Below are positions 17,729 through 27,631 of a stretch of 64,000 nt of DNA, piece after piece. A program made the position numbers and the translations under genes. The notes under the pieces are model-generated. The model did no database searches and was not told the DNA's origin. It saw only the letters and a program-made list of their open reading frames with translations. Origin of the DNA: Planctomicrobium sp051465645 (lineage in GTDB: Bacteria; Planctomycetota; Planctomycetia; Planctomycetales; Planctomycetaceae); contig NZ_CP195790.1 in NCBI RefSeq assembly GCF_051465645.1, positions 4,898,001 through 4,962,000 of the forward strand, written 5' to 3'. Position 1 is the stretch's first letter. Every line of letters starts with the position of its first letter.

Positions 17729-18167
17729 ATTGGCACTGAATGCTCTTGCATGCTTCCGAGCGTTCCTCATGGTGCCTTGTTTACTCAACTGCGCAGCGAG
17801 TTGGAGCGTCGTTGCAGTCAGCTGGGGGCGTATCCTGATTCGAAAGCCGTTTCGAACAGATTCTGAACAGTCGCCCTTCTTCTGATTGCTCATGGCGTAA
17901 GCGATAGTTTCTTGTTGTGACGATTGCCGCGATTGTGTGGATTTTCCTGGGCGTCAATGCGAGAGAAAATCCCTTTCCTCTTGTGGTGTCTCGGGTTCCG
18001 TCGTTTGCGTGGCGTACAGTTGCCAGTTGAGATCCTACGTCGAACGGAACTGTGAATTCAGTTTCTCTTACCTGTCTTACCTGAACAGAGCTGACAACGG
18101 CAGGTTTCCACCGTACGATGGATCGGTCAACTTTGCCGAATCAGTTAGCACAAATGTGAGGATGTCC

Positions 18168-19205
18168 ATGTCAATGCGTAAGCCTCTCCTGGCGAGTGCC
18201 TGCATGCTAGTTCTCTCCTTCGTATTGAGTTCAGGAGCTGAGAACGCGTGCTGGGCGCAAGCGGATCGGCAGGCTCATCGGCATCAATTTGAAATTTCAA
18301 CGATTCGCACACGTCAGGCATTTCGTGACGTGGTTGCCAATTCCCGACGATCAACAGTGCGATTGCTGGCTGAAAAAGAAGTCGTCGCTCTTGGATTGAT
18401 TGTGTCTTCGGATGGCCTGATCGTCACGAAGTCCAGTCAGGCGCAGCGTGCAACTGTGGCGGAACTCTCTGATGGCCAGCAGTTTCCCGTTCAGCTTTTG
18501 AAATCGCATCGATCGCGGGATCTGAGCTTCATGAAAGTCGAAGCCACCGGGCTTCCGGTTGTCGAATGGGCTCAATCTGCTCCGAAGGTCGGCGCGTGGC
18601 TGGCAACCGCCAGTGTCAAGAAGGACCCGGTAGCGATTGGAATCATGAGTGTTGAACGACGTGCCATTCCTGCTTCTGGTGAGCGTGGAGTTCTTGGCGT
18701 CGAGCTGGAGAGGAATGACATCCCGAAAATTCGTCGTGTCTATCCAAACAGCGGAGCTCAACTCGCAGGGTTGGAAGCAGGCGATGTGGTGATGAAGGTG
18801 AATCAACTCGATATCGCAACAGGGCAGCAGCTTGTCAAAACGCTGGGACGATACCGACCAGGTGACACTCTCGAACTTCAGATCAAGCGAAAAGAAGATG
18901 ACGTTTCTTGCCAGGTCACGTTGACTCATCCTTTTGGTGATTTTCTGTCGAGAATCGCATTTCAGAATCAGATGGGGGGCGAACTGAGCTTTCGTCGAGA
19001 CGACTTCGAATCGGTCTATCAAACAGATGCTGTGATCTCGCCTGAAGACTGTGGCGGTCCGGTTGTTGATCTGGATGGCAAAGCGGTCGGAATTAATATC
19101 GCCCGAGCTGGACGCACTGATACGTATGTTCTGCCTTCAGATTTGATTCAGGCATCGATTCAAGAGTACCTGGCAGAGAATTCGCAGGTTCAACAGGTTC
19201 CGTAA
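18168..19205 (+). CDS. secreted trypsin-fold pseudoprotease with an inserted PDZ domain
   Basis: The protein has about 346 residues and a signal peptide (residues 1-31). The fold follows HtrA: GLIVSSDGLIVT, DLSFMKV, GIMSVERR, then QTDAVISPEDCGGPVV and GKAVGINIA. The catalytic His is Ser90, Asp118 is kept, and the catalytic Ser is Cys295, so proteolysis is unlikely. A PDZ domain (about 172-252, GVLGVELERN to CQVTL) sits before the Ser-loop strand, inside the protease fold instead of after it. Starts at 18162, 18168 and 18174 are all possible. GAGG at 18158-18161 best serves 18168, and the frame is open upstream to 17937. It is probably a periplasmic scaffold or chaperone. Confidence 0.8.
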   Translation: MSMRKPLLASACMLVLSFVLSSGAENACWAQADRQAHRHQFEISTIRTRQAFRDVVANSRRSTVRLLAEKEVVALGLIVSSDGLIVTKSSQAQRATVAELSDGQQFPVQLLKSHRSRDLSFMKVEATGLPVVEWAQSAPKVGAWLATASVKKDPVAIGIMSVERRAIPASGERGVLGVELERNDIPKIRRVYPNSGAQLAGLEAGDVVMKVNQLDIATGQQLVKTLGRYRPGDTLELQIKRKEDDVSCQVTLTHPFGDFLSRIAFQNQMGGELSFRRDDFESVYQTDAVISPEDCGGPVVDLDGKAVGINIARAGRTDTYVLPSDLIQASIQEYLAENSQVQQVP

Positions 19206-19575
19206 GGTCGATTCCTGTCGTAAAGGAACTTCCTTCTCCACTCATCGACCGGCACGTCTCTATTGAGGGCGGGACGATTTGCTTTCAGCGTTTTCCGGTT
19301 TCAGCTGGAAAGACGTTCAATTCCGCAAACGCACGGATTTCCAGAGGCGAAATCCGAGAATGTCAGATTCAGGTTGACTGGTCTTGCCACAGAGCATGCC
19401 ATCGTTGAGAATCGGCAACGAGAAGGAATTCCCGGCGTCGACAAGATAGGCGCCTTGTGCGGCTGGCAACGGAGAGGGTTGACTGGGCATAATCAATTGA
19501 CAATCGCGGGGTCATCGCAATTGTCTCTTCGCCCAATTGACTGAGCATGACTGTGACGCAAATCGAGGAGTGTGT

Positions 19576-22044
19576 TTGCCTGCCTGCGACTTCTATCTGC
19601 TGAAATCCGGTGTACTTGCTCAGGCAGGAACAGAGATCACGACATCAACTCTGGAATGGGACCAACCCTTTTCTTTGAGTGATGGCTTGCCGATTCTGCT
19701 CCTGTTGATCGCGATGGGGACCACGATCTGGTTCGGTATTCGCGATCGCCGGTCTCTGAGCAGTCCTGCCGCGTTCTTCCTGATGCTGTTGCGTCTTTCT
19801 TTTCTCGCTTTGGCAATTGTGATCGCGCTCAATCCTCATGAGCGTACGCAGACCGATGCATACCGCGACTCCCGTATTATCCTGCTCGTGGATACTTCGC
19901 AGTCCATGCAGCAACCTGAATCGGATTCACGAGCGACTGGTGGTCCGAAACGAACCCGTTCAGAAGCTGTGCAGCAATTGCTGGAATCGACACCGTTTCT
20001 CGATGAGTTACGGGCGGATCACACGGTTGATGTCTACACGTTTGATTCTGATGTGACAGCTCCCTTACTGCGGCTGCCGAGCCGTTATCAGGCGGATTCA
20101 CGAGGCCTGACTGAGACGAATGAAGAAGCGACTCCGGGGTCGGAATCAGCTGGCGACAACAAGAGCGGGAAAGCCAACACCCCGAACTGGAAAGAGTTGC
20201 TGGCTCCGAAAGGGCTGACGACGCGCCTGGGGGATTCGCTCGATACATTGCTGGTGGAGACGAAGTCCCCGACATTGTCCGGGGTTGTCGTGCTGACTGA
20301 CGGCGCGTCGAATGCGGGTCGGGATGTGCAGGTTCCAAGAGACCGAGCCCGACAGCAGGGAACACGTCTGATTGCAGTCGGGGTGGGAAGCACAGAGCCG
20401 CCGCTGAACTTGGAAATCGTGCGTATTGTCGCCCCAACCGATGTTCAGAAGGGCGATCCATTTGAATTGACGGCACAGATTCGCGGCACCGGACTTGCCG
20501 GTCAGACGGTTCAGGTCGAGCTGTTGCAGCAGGGACCAGCGAACCCAGAACCCGTTGTCGTCGCGTCACAGAATCAGGCGTTGGGTGCGGATGGTCAGGT
20601 TGATGAACTGGTCTTCGAACTTCAGCCTGCCGATGCCGGAGAATACGAATACACGGTGCGAGCTCGCATCGCAGACGGGATTGAAACCCGTGAAGATGAC
20701 AATCAACAAAGTCGTCAGGTCAACATTTTTGACCGGCCGATGCGCGTGCTGATCGTGGCGGGTGGTCCCTTCCGCGATTATCGCTATGCCAGAACAATTC
20801 TCTTTAGGCATCCGTCAATGCAGTCGGATGTCTGGTTGCAGACCGGGTCCGTCGGAACGTCTCAGGATGCTCATAAGTTGCTGTACCGATTCCCTGAAAC
20901 GGTCGAACAGCTCTATGAATATGATGTCATCGTTGGGTTCGATCCGGATTGGACTCAGTTGACTCCAGAGCAGCGGCAGATGGTTTCCAATTGGGTCTCC
21001 AATGAAGGGGGCGGGTTGGTTGTCGTTGCGAGTGAAATTCATACGCCGACTTTGGCTGCATCTCCGGAATTGGAAGAGATTCGCAAGCTGTACCCGGTTC
21101 TTCTGGAAGAGGTCAGTCTGCGGATGAGTAGCCGTGAGGCGGCACAGACCGCATTTCCGCTGACGTTTACTCCGGAAGGAAATGCTGCCGAGTTTCTCAA
21201 GCTGAGTGAAACCAGTGATGAAGCCGGATGGAGTGATTTCCCCGGCATCTTTGCGACTTACCCGACCCGTGGGGCGAAGGCGGGGACGACCGTCTATGCA
21301 GAGTTCTCTGATCCCTTGTCGCGTGGTCGTGGCGGGCAACCGATTGTGATTGCCGGCCAGCGATACGGTCAGGGGCAGGTTCTGTTCATCGGGACGCCAG
21401 AGCTATGGCGATTGCGATCCGTGAACCCCGGCTATCTCGATCGACTCTGGACGAAGCTTGTTCGAAAAGGGGCAGAAGGCCGTTCAAAACGCGGACTCCA
21501 GCGCGGGATGTTCATTCTGGACGGACGTGAGTTCACTTTGGGACAGACTGTTCCACTGCGACTGCGTGCGTTGAATTCTCAGTTCCAGCCTCTGACGACT
21601 GATACTGTTGAGATTGAAGTCTTTGGGCCGGGGGGTGTGCCATTGGTGCCGAGCCCGCAGTTAAGAAAAGATTCGATCCGGCCAGCGGAGTTTGTTGGAG
21701 ATTTCCGTCCATTGGTTCCCGGCCGATACCGGTTGCAGTTCCGTTTGCCAGAGAGCACGGAAAATGTGGTGACCGAAATCGAGATGCAGATTCCCCGACA
21801 GGAAGCAGCAACTCTGGTTCAGGATGTCGCACTGTTAAATCGGATGGTAGACGGGACGAACGGGCAATATGTTTCTCTTGCAGATGCGGCCGCGGTTGTC
21901 CCTTCGCTGTTGCCGAACAAAGGGGAACGTGTCATCACCGATCAGAGGATGAAAGAACTCTGGGACCGAGGCTGGCTGATGGGATTGCTGGTTGGCCTTG
22001 TTTGTCTTGAGTGGTTATTACGAAAGATATGGAAGCTGGCCTGA
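19576..22044 (+). CDS. membrane-anchored vWA domain protein (BatA/glutamine-amidotransferase-like)
   Basis: The protein has about 822 residues, with two N-terminal helices (IL-rich segments about 38-55 and 66-85) and a C-terminal helix just before the end. A von Willebrand A domain shows the MIDAS motif DTSQS about 30 residues after the second helix, and VVVLTDGAS later. A beta-rich part and a class-I amidotransferase-like segment (VLIVAGGPFRDYRYA onward) follow. Such proteins accompany MoxR/DUF58 genes and are thought to assemble envelope complexes. The TTG at 19576 has GAGGAG five bases upstream. GTG 19570 or TTG 19537 are alternatives. It heads a tight plus-strand gene run to 27631. Confidence 0.8.
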   Translation: MPACDFYLLKSGVLAQAGTEITTSTLEWDQPFSLSDGLPILLLLIAMGTTIWFGIRDRRSLSSPAAFFLMLLRLSFLALAIVIALNPHERTQTDAYRDSRIILLVDTSQSMQQPESDSRATGGPKRTRSEAVQQLLESTPFLDELRADHTVDVYTFDSDVTAPLLRLPSRYQADSRGLTETNEEATPGSESAGDNKSGKANTPNWKELLAPKGLTTRLGDSLDTLLVETKSPTLSGVVVLTDGASNAGRDVQVPRDRARQQGTRLIAVGVGSTEPPLNLEIVRIVAPTDVQKGDPFELTAQIRGTGLAGQTVQVELLQQGPANPEPVVVASQNQALGADGQVDELVFELQPADAGEYEYTVRARIADGIETREDDNQQSRQVNIFDRPMRVLIVAGGPFRDYRYARTILFRHPSMQSDVWLQTGSVGTSQDAHKLLYRFPETVEQLYEYDVIVGFDPDWTQLTPEQRQMVSNWVSNEGGGLVVVASEIHTPTLAASPELEEIRKLYPVLLEEVSLRMSSREAAQTAFPLTFTPEGNAAEFLKLSETSDEAGWSDFPGIFATYPTRGAKAGTTVYAEFSDPLSRGRGGQPIVIAGQRYGQGQVLFIGTPELWRLRSVNPGYLDRLWTKLVRKGAEGRSKRGLQRGMFILDGREFTLGQTVPLRLRALNSQFQPLTTDTVEIEVFGPGGVPLVPSPQLRKDSIRPAEFVGDFRPLVPGRYRLQFRLPESTENVVTEIEMQIPRQEAATLVQDVALLNRMVDGTNGQYVSLADAAAVVPSLLPNKGERVITDQRMKELWDRGWLMGLLVGLVCLEWLLRKIWKLA

Positions 22045-22108
22045 TCCAAAGTCTTTTCAGTTCAAGTTCGTTTCAAATGAAGCCAGATCGCCAACGAGGG
22101 AATTGCAC

Positions 22109-24499
22109 GTGACGTCACAGCGACCGGAAATCCAGCGAGTTCTTGTTCAGCTGCGCAGCTGGATCAGACGCTATGTTCTGGTCGAAGGAATCGCTGCCGT
22201 CATCGCTCTGGCATGTCTGCTGTTCTGGCTCACGTTCGGTCTCGATGTTGTTTACTTCTGGTTCAGCCAACTTGAACTCCCGAAATGGTTCCGGGTCGCC
22301 AGCCTGATTGGCATGGTCACCGTGATCGTGGGAGTGGCACTGACCTGGATTGGCGTCCGTTTCTTTAGGAAGCTCGATCCGTCCAGTTTGGCACTCGCGC
22401 TGGAACGCAAGTTTCCAGAATTGAATGACCGGTTGATCACGGCTGTCCAGATGGCGGAACGTCCCGGCTCCGGTGTGCAGAATTCGATGGTGCAACGAAC
22501 CACGGATGAAGCCGTTGAGAAGTTGTCGGCGCTCGAACTGACTCGAACGTTGAACCCGGTTCCGCTCAAACGGATGCTGGTTGCGGCAGGCGTTCTACTT
22601 GCTTCCGTCCTTGGCCTCGGGTTAGCGAACGCTCAAGGGATGGAACGCTGGTACAACGCCTACGTCCTTGGTCGAGATAATTATTGGGAGCCGTTTCGTA
22701 AGAATCGTCTGGCGATTCACGTCCTGGCTGGTCCGCGGGAGCAGGTGCGGAATTTCGATGAGCACGGGGTGTATAAGCATCCTCGTGGAGAAGACCTGCA
22801 GATTCAGGCGACTGTGCCGGACCAGACTCAGCCCCCGGAACGTGTACGACTCCAGTATGTAGGTTTTTCAGCAACAGGTCCGCGTCGCGGGCAGTTGACG
22901 ATGTCTCGTATGGGGGATTCAGAGTTCCGACATACCTTCAGTCGTATTTCGAATGACCAGCAGCTCTGGTTTCGTGGCGGCGACTATGTGAATCGCACTC
23001 CTTATCGCATTCAAGTGGTCGATCCCCCTCGTGTGGACGCGATTTCATTGAAGTGTGATTACCCAAGCTATACCGGGATGGATTCACTTGAAGATCGCGA
23101 CGTGCGTGTCGTGGGAATGCAAGTGGCATTGCCAATGGAGACGAAATTCGATCTGCAGGCGACTTCCAACAAGACGCTGTTACAGGTTCGGGTTCGAACT
23201 CCAAATTTTGAAGTGGCGATGGGATTCAGTGATGATGGAAAGACGCCATTGCCAGTCAAACTGACACGTCTGGATGTCGAGACTTCAACATCTCAGACGT
23301 TCACATTGAATGAGACGTCCGAAGCCTTCTTCGATGCAACGCGAAAGCAATTTCGAGTTCCGTTGACGATTACGGATAAGGCGACCGAGCAACTGGCTGG
23401 CCTCTCGGCAGAATCCAGATTCCCACTGCCGGTCGTTGCTGATGAAACGATTCAAATCATTTTGTTCGATGAGGACCAGATCGAAAGTCCTTCTCCATCG
23501 ACTTTGACTGTGAACGGAATTGTCGATCAGTCCCCTGTGGTCTCGACACGGAGAACCGGGATCGGAACCGTCGTGACCCGAATCGCCACGATTCCGATCG
23601 AAGGCAAAATCACAGACGATTACGGAGTCGCGAAAGCCTGGTTCTCATATCGAACTCAGGATGATCTGACAGAAAAGCGTCTTCCATTGGCGAAACAGCC
23701 GGGTGGCCAGAAAGAGTTTCGACTGGAACAGGCGCCGGGGCAGTTTGTCGAGCGTTTCAACCTGATCCCGTTGAAACTGGAAGACGGGCAGATCCTGACA
23801 TTGAATGTGTCAGCGGAAGACGGCGATGACCAGAACGGGCCGCATGTCTCGCTGGGAGAGATGTTTACGTTCCAGATCGTCTCGCAGGATGATCTTCTCG
23901 CAAAGATGTTTGAACGGGAAGTGGCGTTGCGAACCCGATTCGAACAGGTCCGCGGAGAGGTTCAGGAACTCAGAAAATCCTTCGATGGGATCAATGAGCA
24001 GGTTTCTCAGTATGAGAAGGCCACAGAGAAGACGGCTGATTCGCAGCAAGTGCTGTTGGGCTATATTGATCGGGCATTGCATCAGCTCCGAAAGAATCAC
24101 ACGGAAACGCGATCGATTGAACTCGCATTTCGCGACCTTCGTGAAGAATTAGTGAACAATCGTATTGATACAGCAGAACTTCTTGAAAGAATCGAGCGTC
24201 GAGTGATCGAGCCAATGTCTCTGATCAATAACGCCGATTTCAATGATGTCGACCGTCAGATGGGAGCACTGCGACTGGCAACGGAACGGCAGTCCGGAAT
24301 GGAAGCTGTCAGTCAGGAAACAACGGCGTCCATCGATCTCCTGTTACAGCATATTGATGCGATTCTCGCCGAAATGCGTGATCGCGGTACGATTAATGAC
24401 CTGATTCAAGGTTTGCAGGACATCATCAAACGGGAAAAACAACTACTCGACCAGATTGAAGAAAAGCGGATTGAAGACAGTTTCTTCGGGCCGTCGTAA
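22109..24499 (+). CDS. DUF4175-like membrane protein with coiled-coil C-terminus
   Basis: From GTG 22109 the protein has 796 residues. Three membrane helices (about 23-43, 63-86, 155-175) are followed by a long periplasmic beta-rich region (CDYPSYTG, RTPYRIQVVDPPR). The last 180 residues form a helical coiled coil (VRGEVQELRKSF onward). The layout fits the DUF4175-type proteins common in planctomycetes, whose biochemical role is unknown. GAGGG ends eight bases before the GTG, which is why I start here although the frame is open from 21992 inside the preceding gene. It is second in the vWA operon. Confidence 0.75.
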   Translation: MTSQRPEIQRVLVQLRSWIRRYVLVEGIAAVIALACLLFWLTFGLDVVYFWFSQLELPKWFRVASLIGMVTVIVGVALTWIGVRFFRKLDPSSLALALERKFPELNDRLITAVQMAERPGSGVQNSMVQRTTDEAVEKLSALELTRTLNPVPLKRMLVAAGVLLASVLGLGLANAQGMERWYNAYVLGRDNYWEPFRKNRLAIHVLAGPREQVRNFDEHGVYKHPRGEDLQIQATVPDQTQPPERVRLQYVGFSATGPRRGQLTMSRMGDSEFRHTFSRISNDQQLWFRGGDYVNRTPYRIQVVDPPRVDAISLKCDYPSYTGMDSLEDRDVRVVGMQVALPMETKFDLQATSNKTLLQVRVRTPNFEVAMGFSDDGKTPLPVKLTRLDVETSTSQTFTLNETSEAFFDATRKQFRVPLTITDKATEQLAGLSAESRFPLPVVADETIQIILFDEDQIESPSPSTLTVNGIVDQSPVVSTRRTGIGTVVTRIATIPIEGKITDDYGVAKAWFSYRTQDDLTEKRLPLAKQPGGQKEFRLEQAPGQFVERFNLIPLKLEDGQILTLNVSAEDGDDQNGPHVSLGEMFTFQIVSQDDLLAKMFEREVALRTRFEQVRGEVQELRKSFDGINEQVSQYEKATEKTADSQQVLLGYIDRALHQLRKNHTETRSIELAFRDLREELVNNRIDTAELLERIERRVIEPMSLINNADFNDVDRQMGALRLATERQSGMEAVSQETTASIDLLLQHIDAILAEMRDRGTINDLIQGLQDIIKREKQLLDQIEEKRIEDSFFGPS

Positions 24500-24653
24500 G
24501 CACTGTAAAGGGCTTCTGTTCAATAGGTTGTGGTTGGCATTGGGGTGTCTTGGCGTCTCCGGATGACAGAGATCTGAAAGAGTGATCTGGGCAGGAGCCC
24601 GTTCAGGTGACAGAATAATGAAGTTTGGTTGTTTCGGTTCTTGCGAGAACTGA

Positions 24654-26474
24654 ATGGGGGTCGAAGTGAGTAGTCCCACCTGGAATGTGAAATGCGGCGG
24701 CTGGTTGATAGCCGTGGTGGTCGGATTACTGGCAGGCTCGGCTTCCATTAATGCTCAGGATGCTGGTTCCGCTCCGGGGGCGACTCCGCCCAAGGCTGGC
24801 GTCGATCTTTCAAACTCCCGTCAGCAGTTGTATCGGGACTACGAACGCTTCGAAAAGTCGTTGTTTGACGTCGCCGAACAGGTGCGTCGAAAAGATCCTG
24901 ATCGGGCAGAGTTGCTGTATCGTGCCCGAACTCAAAGTCAGGAACAAAATATTCTGACAGAGATGAACACGATCACCGAGTTGTTACGAACTCAGGGAGC
25001 GAACGGTTCAGCTTTACGTCCTCAATTAGGTCCCGCTGCAGATCGTCAGGTGGAATTGGTCGCCAGACTCGAAGCGGTTTTGAAGGTCCTCCAAAGTCTG
25101 GACGATCGAGAGCGTGTCGCTGCGGAGATCGCCCGAGTTCAGGAACTGTTGAAGGACACCAATCGGGTGATCGCCCGACAAAAGGATGTTCGAGCGGAGA
25201 CGCAACGCGGAAAGCAGCCTGAGAAATCCAAGGATGCTCAGAAAAAAGTGTCAGAGGACGCCGACAAACTTGCTGACAAAATCGATCAGCAGGATGCGGA
25301 ACGTCAGGCACGGTTGAATCCAAGTTCCGAGCGTTCTGGCGACCCGAAATCCGGCGAGAAGCCAAAGGGGTCGGACGAGAGTCAGAAGGGAACTCCTGAA
25401 GAGGAGAAGGGCCAGAAGTCTGAATCTGGTGAACCTCAGTCTGGAAAAACTCCTCAGGATGGGAAGATGCCATCTCCTGAGAAAGGCGAACAGAAAAAAG
25501 GACAGCAGGGCGATCAATCCGGCGAGAAGTCGGAACCTCAGTCCGGTGGTCAGCAGCAGTCCGGCGGACAAAAGTCCGAGCAGCAAACTCCGGGGCAAAA
25601 GTCTGGCGAAAAATCAGAACAGAAGTCTGGTCAACAGGACGCTCCTCAGCAAAAAACTGCTGGGCGAGAAGAACTTGAACAGGCTCGCGAGAAGATGGAG
25701 AAGGCGATCGAGGAGCTGGAAAAGGGCCAGCAGAACGACGCCTTGAAGAGTCAGGACGAAGCTGTCCGGAAACTGGAAGAGTTGAAAGCGCAGCTGGAAG
25801 AGATTCTTCGTCAGTTGCGAGAAGACGAACGCGAAACATACCTGACGCAACTGGAAGCTCGATTCCAGAATATGTTGCGCCGGCAGCAGCACATCAATAA
25901 AGAAACTGTTCGTCTGGATGAGATTGCCTCAGCAGAACGTGCGAAGCAGAACGTCGCATCACAGATCGACAATCTGCGAAAAGAGCAGGAAGACAATGCA
26001 ATTGAAGCTGAGAAAGCGGCTCGATTGTTGAAGGATGAAGGGTCTTCCGTCGCCTTTCCTGAAGCAGTGGAGCAGATGCATGGGAATATGCAGGTCGTTG
26101 TTTCCCGACTTTCAAAGCAGGATATCGGCAAGACAACTCAACTCGTCGAGCATCTGATCGTAGAAACGCTCGAAGAGATGATCGGTGCACTTCGAAAAGA
26201 GTTAGAGAAGAAGCAGAATGAACAGAAGCAGGGACCACAGGGAGGCCAACCAGGCGGCCCTCAGGAACCGGCTCTTGTCAATCAGCTGGCAGAATTGAAG
26301 TTGATTCGTTCACTGCAGAATCAGGTGAATCGCCTGACCCTGCAGATTGGAACCGAGTTAAATGGAGCGCTTCCTACTGATTCAGACCACATCAAGCTGA
26401 TTCAGGACATTCGGGCACGCCAGGAACGGATTCAAGGGGCAACCTACGATTTATCAGTGGGGAGGAACCAGTAA
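24654..26474 (+). CDS. secreted Lys/Glu/Gln/Ser-rich coiled-coil protein
   Basis: The 606-residue protein begins with a signal peptide (to about SASINAQ, residue 35). A helical region (40-180) is followed by a low-complexity stretch (about 185-325) of repeated SGEK, SGGQ and KSEQ-type tracts. Long amphipathic helices make up the rest. No catalytic motif is visible. The build suggests an extended structural or scaffolding protein in the periplasm. ATG 24654 and GTG 24666 are both possible starts. Its stop overlaps the next ATG (TAATG), so translation is coupled. Confidence 0.75.
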   Translation: MGVEVSSPTWNVKCGGWLIAVVVGLLAGSASINAQDAGSAPGATPPKAGVDLSNSRQQLYRDYERFEKSLFDVAEQVRRKDPDRAELLYRARTQSQEQNILTEMNTITELLRTQGANGSALRPQLGPAADRQVELVARLEAVLKVLQSLDDRERVAAEIARVQELLKDTNRVIARQKDVRAETQRGKQPEKSKDAQKKVSEDADKLADKIDQQDAERQARLNPSSERSGDPKSGEKPKGSDESQKGTPEEEKGQKSESGEPQSGKTPQDGKMPSPEKGEQKKGQQGDQSGEKSEPQSGGQQQSGGQKSEQQTPGQKSGEKSEQKSGQQDAPQQKTAGREELEQAREKMEKAIEELEKGQQNDALKSQDEAVRKLEELKAQLEEILRQLREDERETYLTQLEARFQNMLRRQQHINKETVRLDEIASAERAKQNVASQIDNLRKEQEDNAIEAEKAARLLKDEGSSVAFPEAVEQMHGNMQVVVSRLSKQDIGKTTQLVEHLIVETLEEMIGALRKELEKKQNEQKQGPQGGQPGGPQEPALVNQLAELKLIRSLQNQVNRLTLQIGTELNGALPTDSDHIKLIQDIRARQERIQGATYDLSVGRNQ

Positions 26475-27631
26475 TGGGAACGCATTTCGCAGCCAACGGC
26501 CGAAGTCGATTGACCCCCTCTCCAGCCAGTGTACTTGCTTCCGTTTTGTCACTGTCTGGTGGGATGTTCTTCGCTCCGACGACACTGGTGGAAGCGGCGC
26601 CGAAACCAGTGAAAACTGAGGCCGACCCGCAGCCAGCCAAGCCAAAACCCCCAGGGGCGAACGACGTCTATGCTCCTCCTTCGGCCGCAGAGTTAAAGGC
26701 GGCGGTCCTTGCTTGGGCAGAGCAGCATCAGACGCAGCAGCCGCAACTGGTGGAGACAATCGGGCCGAGTTGGCAGTTCGAAGAAAAGCCTTCTCCGGAG
26801 CAGTTGTTCGAGACATTGATGCGAACGTTTTATCTGGCAGATAGCCAGACACGCGGACTGGTGAATGCGTGCCGTAACTGGTCTTACTCGCCAGCATTAT
26901 TGCAGGTGAGTTTGCCGAACGCAGAAAGAGACGCTCAGGAACCATTGTTGACGAATAACGTCCGGTATTTCCTGGCTCGTCATCTCACGCTGCTCAATGC
27001 GTATAACGAAGCGTTGGCAATTTTCGAACAGATTGATCTGAATCATGTTGTTGATCCCGCAGGGTGTTTATTTCACCGTGCTGTGTGTGAGCAACATCTG
27101 CTCTTGAAAGAGCAGGGGCTGAAGACACTGCAGGCACTTCGGAATCAGACAGAAGGGGTGCCGGTTCGGTATCGCAAACTGTCTGAGTTAATGCAGGCAG
27201 ATCTAGAAAAAGTGCAGGAGAAAACGCTGGGCGAAGTCGCCAGGCAGATGAAGGATGTCGAACGGCGTCTGTCGTTGAATCAGACGGACTCTGGTGTTCA
27301 GCAGGTCGAGAACAAGATCATTGCGACACTGGATGAACTGATCAAGAAGATGGAAGATCAGCAACAGCAGAGTTCATCTTCCTCTGGGGGTGGTGCTGCA
27401 CAAGGACAGCCACCGTCGAGTCCGATGGGGGAAGCACAGTCGGGTGGTGTCATGCCAGTCGGTTCCACGGGACCTACGGAACGCGCCGGAAAAGACAACT
27501 GGGGAGGTCTGCCTCCCAAGGAAAAGGAAGCGGCCAAGAATATGCTTGAGTCCGAGTTTCCTGCTCACTATCGAGCCGCTGTTGAGGAATATCTCAAGAA
27601 GCTTGCCGAGCGTCCTGCTCCTGCCCGATAG
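26474..27631 (+). CDS. secreted helical protein, last gene of the vWA operon
   Basis: The 385-residue protein has a signal peptide (to about VEAAP, residue 43), a Pro-rich linker, and a helical body (about 65-280) that resembles tetratricopeptide-type packing. A Gln/Ser/Gly-rich linker (about 295-315) and a short conserved-looking tail (GGLPPKEKEAAKNMLESEF) follow. I recognise no family. It shares one base with the preceding stop, and a strong terminator at 27717-27745 follows it, so it closes the operon. Confidence 0.72.
   Translation: MGTHFAANGRSRLTPSPASVLASVLSLSGGMFFAPTTLVEAAPKPVKTEADPQPAKPKPPGANDVYAPPSAAELKAAVLAWAEQHQTQQPQLVETIGPSWQFEEKPSPEQLFETLMRTFYLADSQTRGLVNACRNWSYSPALLQVSLPNAERDAQEPLLTNNVRYFLARHLTLLNAYNEALAIFEQIDLNHVVDPAGCLFHRAVCEQHLLLKEQGLKTLQALRNQTEGVPVRYRKLSELMQADLEKVQEKTLGEVARQMKDVERRLSLNQTDSGVQQVENKIIATLDELIKKMEDQQQQSSSSSGGGAAQGQPPSSPMGEAQSGGVMPVGSTGPTERAGKDNWGGLPPKEKEAAKNMLESEFPAHYRAAVEEYLKKLAERPAPAR

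Larger units (their letters stand above)
17277..18167. other. long intergenic region holding a candidate RNA gene
   Basis: This 891-bp region contains a candidate promoter (17555-17583), a run of hairpins and a strong terminator (described separately). After that come about 440 bp leading to the PDZ-pseudoprotease gene. Two open frames are present, 17673-17885 and the upstream extension 17937-18161 of the next gene. The first runs through the terminator hairpin, so I do not call it coding. Confidence 0.6.

Noticed and set aside
17673..17885. 70-codon plus-strand frame after csrA
   Set aside because: It runs straight through a strong terminator hairpin and its T run, so translation is unlikely.
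18351..19022. long minus-strand open frame opposite the PDZ pseudoprotease
   Set aside because: It has no start support, no family resemblance and lies wholly within a gene whose fold is clear.
25320..25680. repetitive Ser/Gly/Lys/Gln stretch considered as a CRISPR or DNA repeat
   Set aside because: The DNA units are not regular or identical. It is low-complexity coding sequence of the secreted coiled-coil protein.
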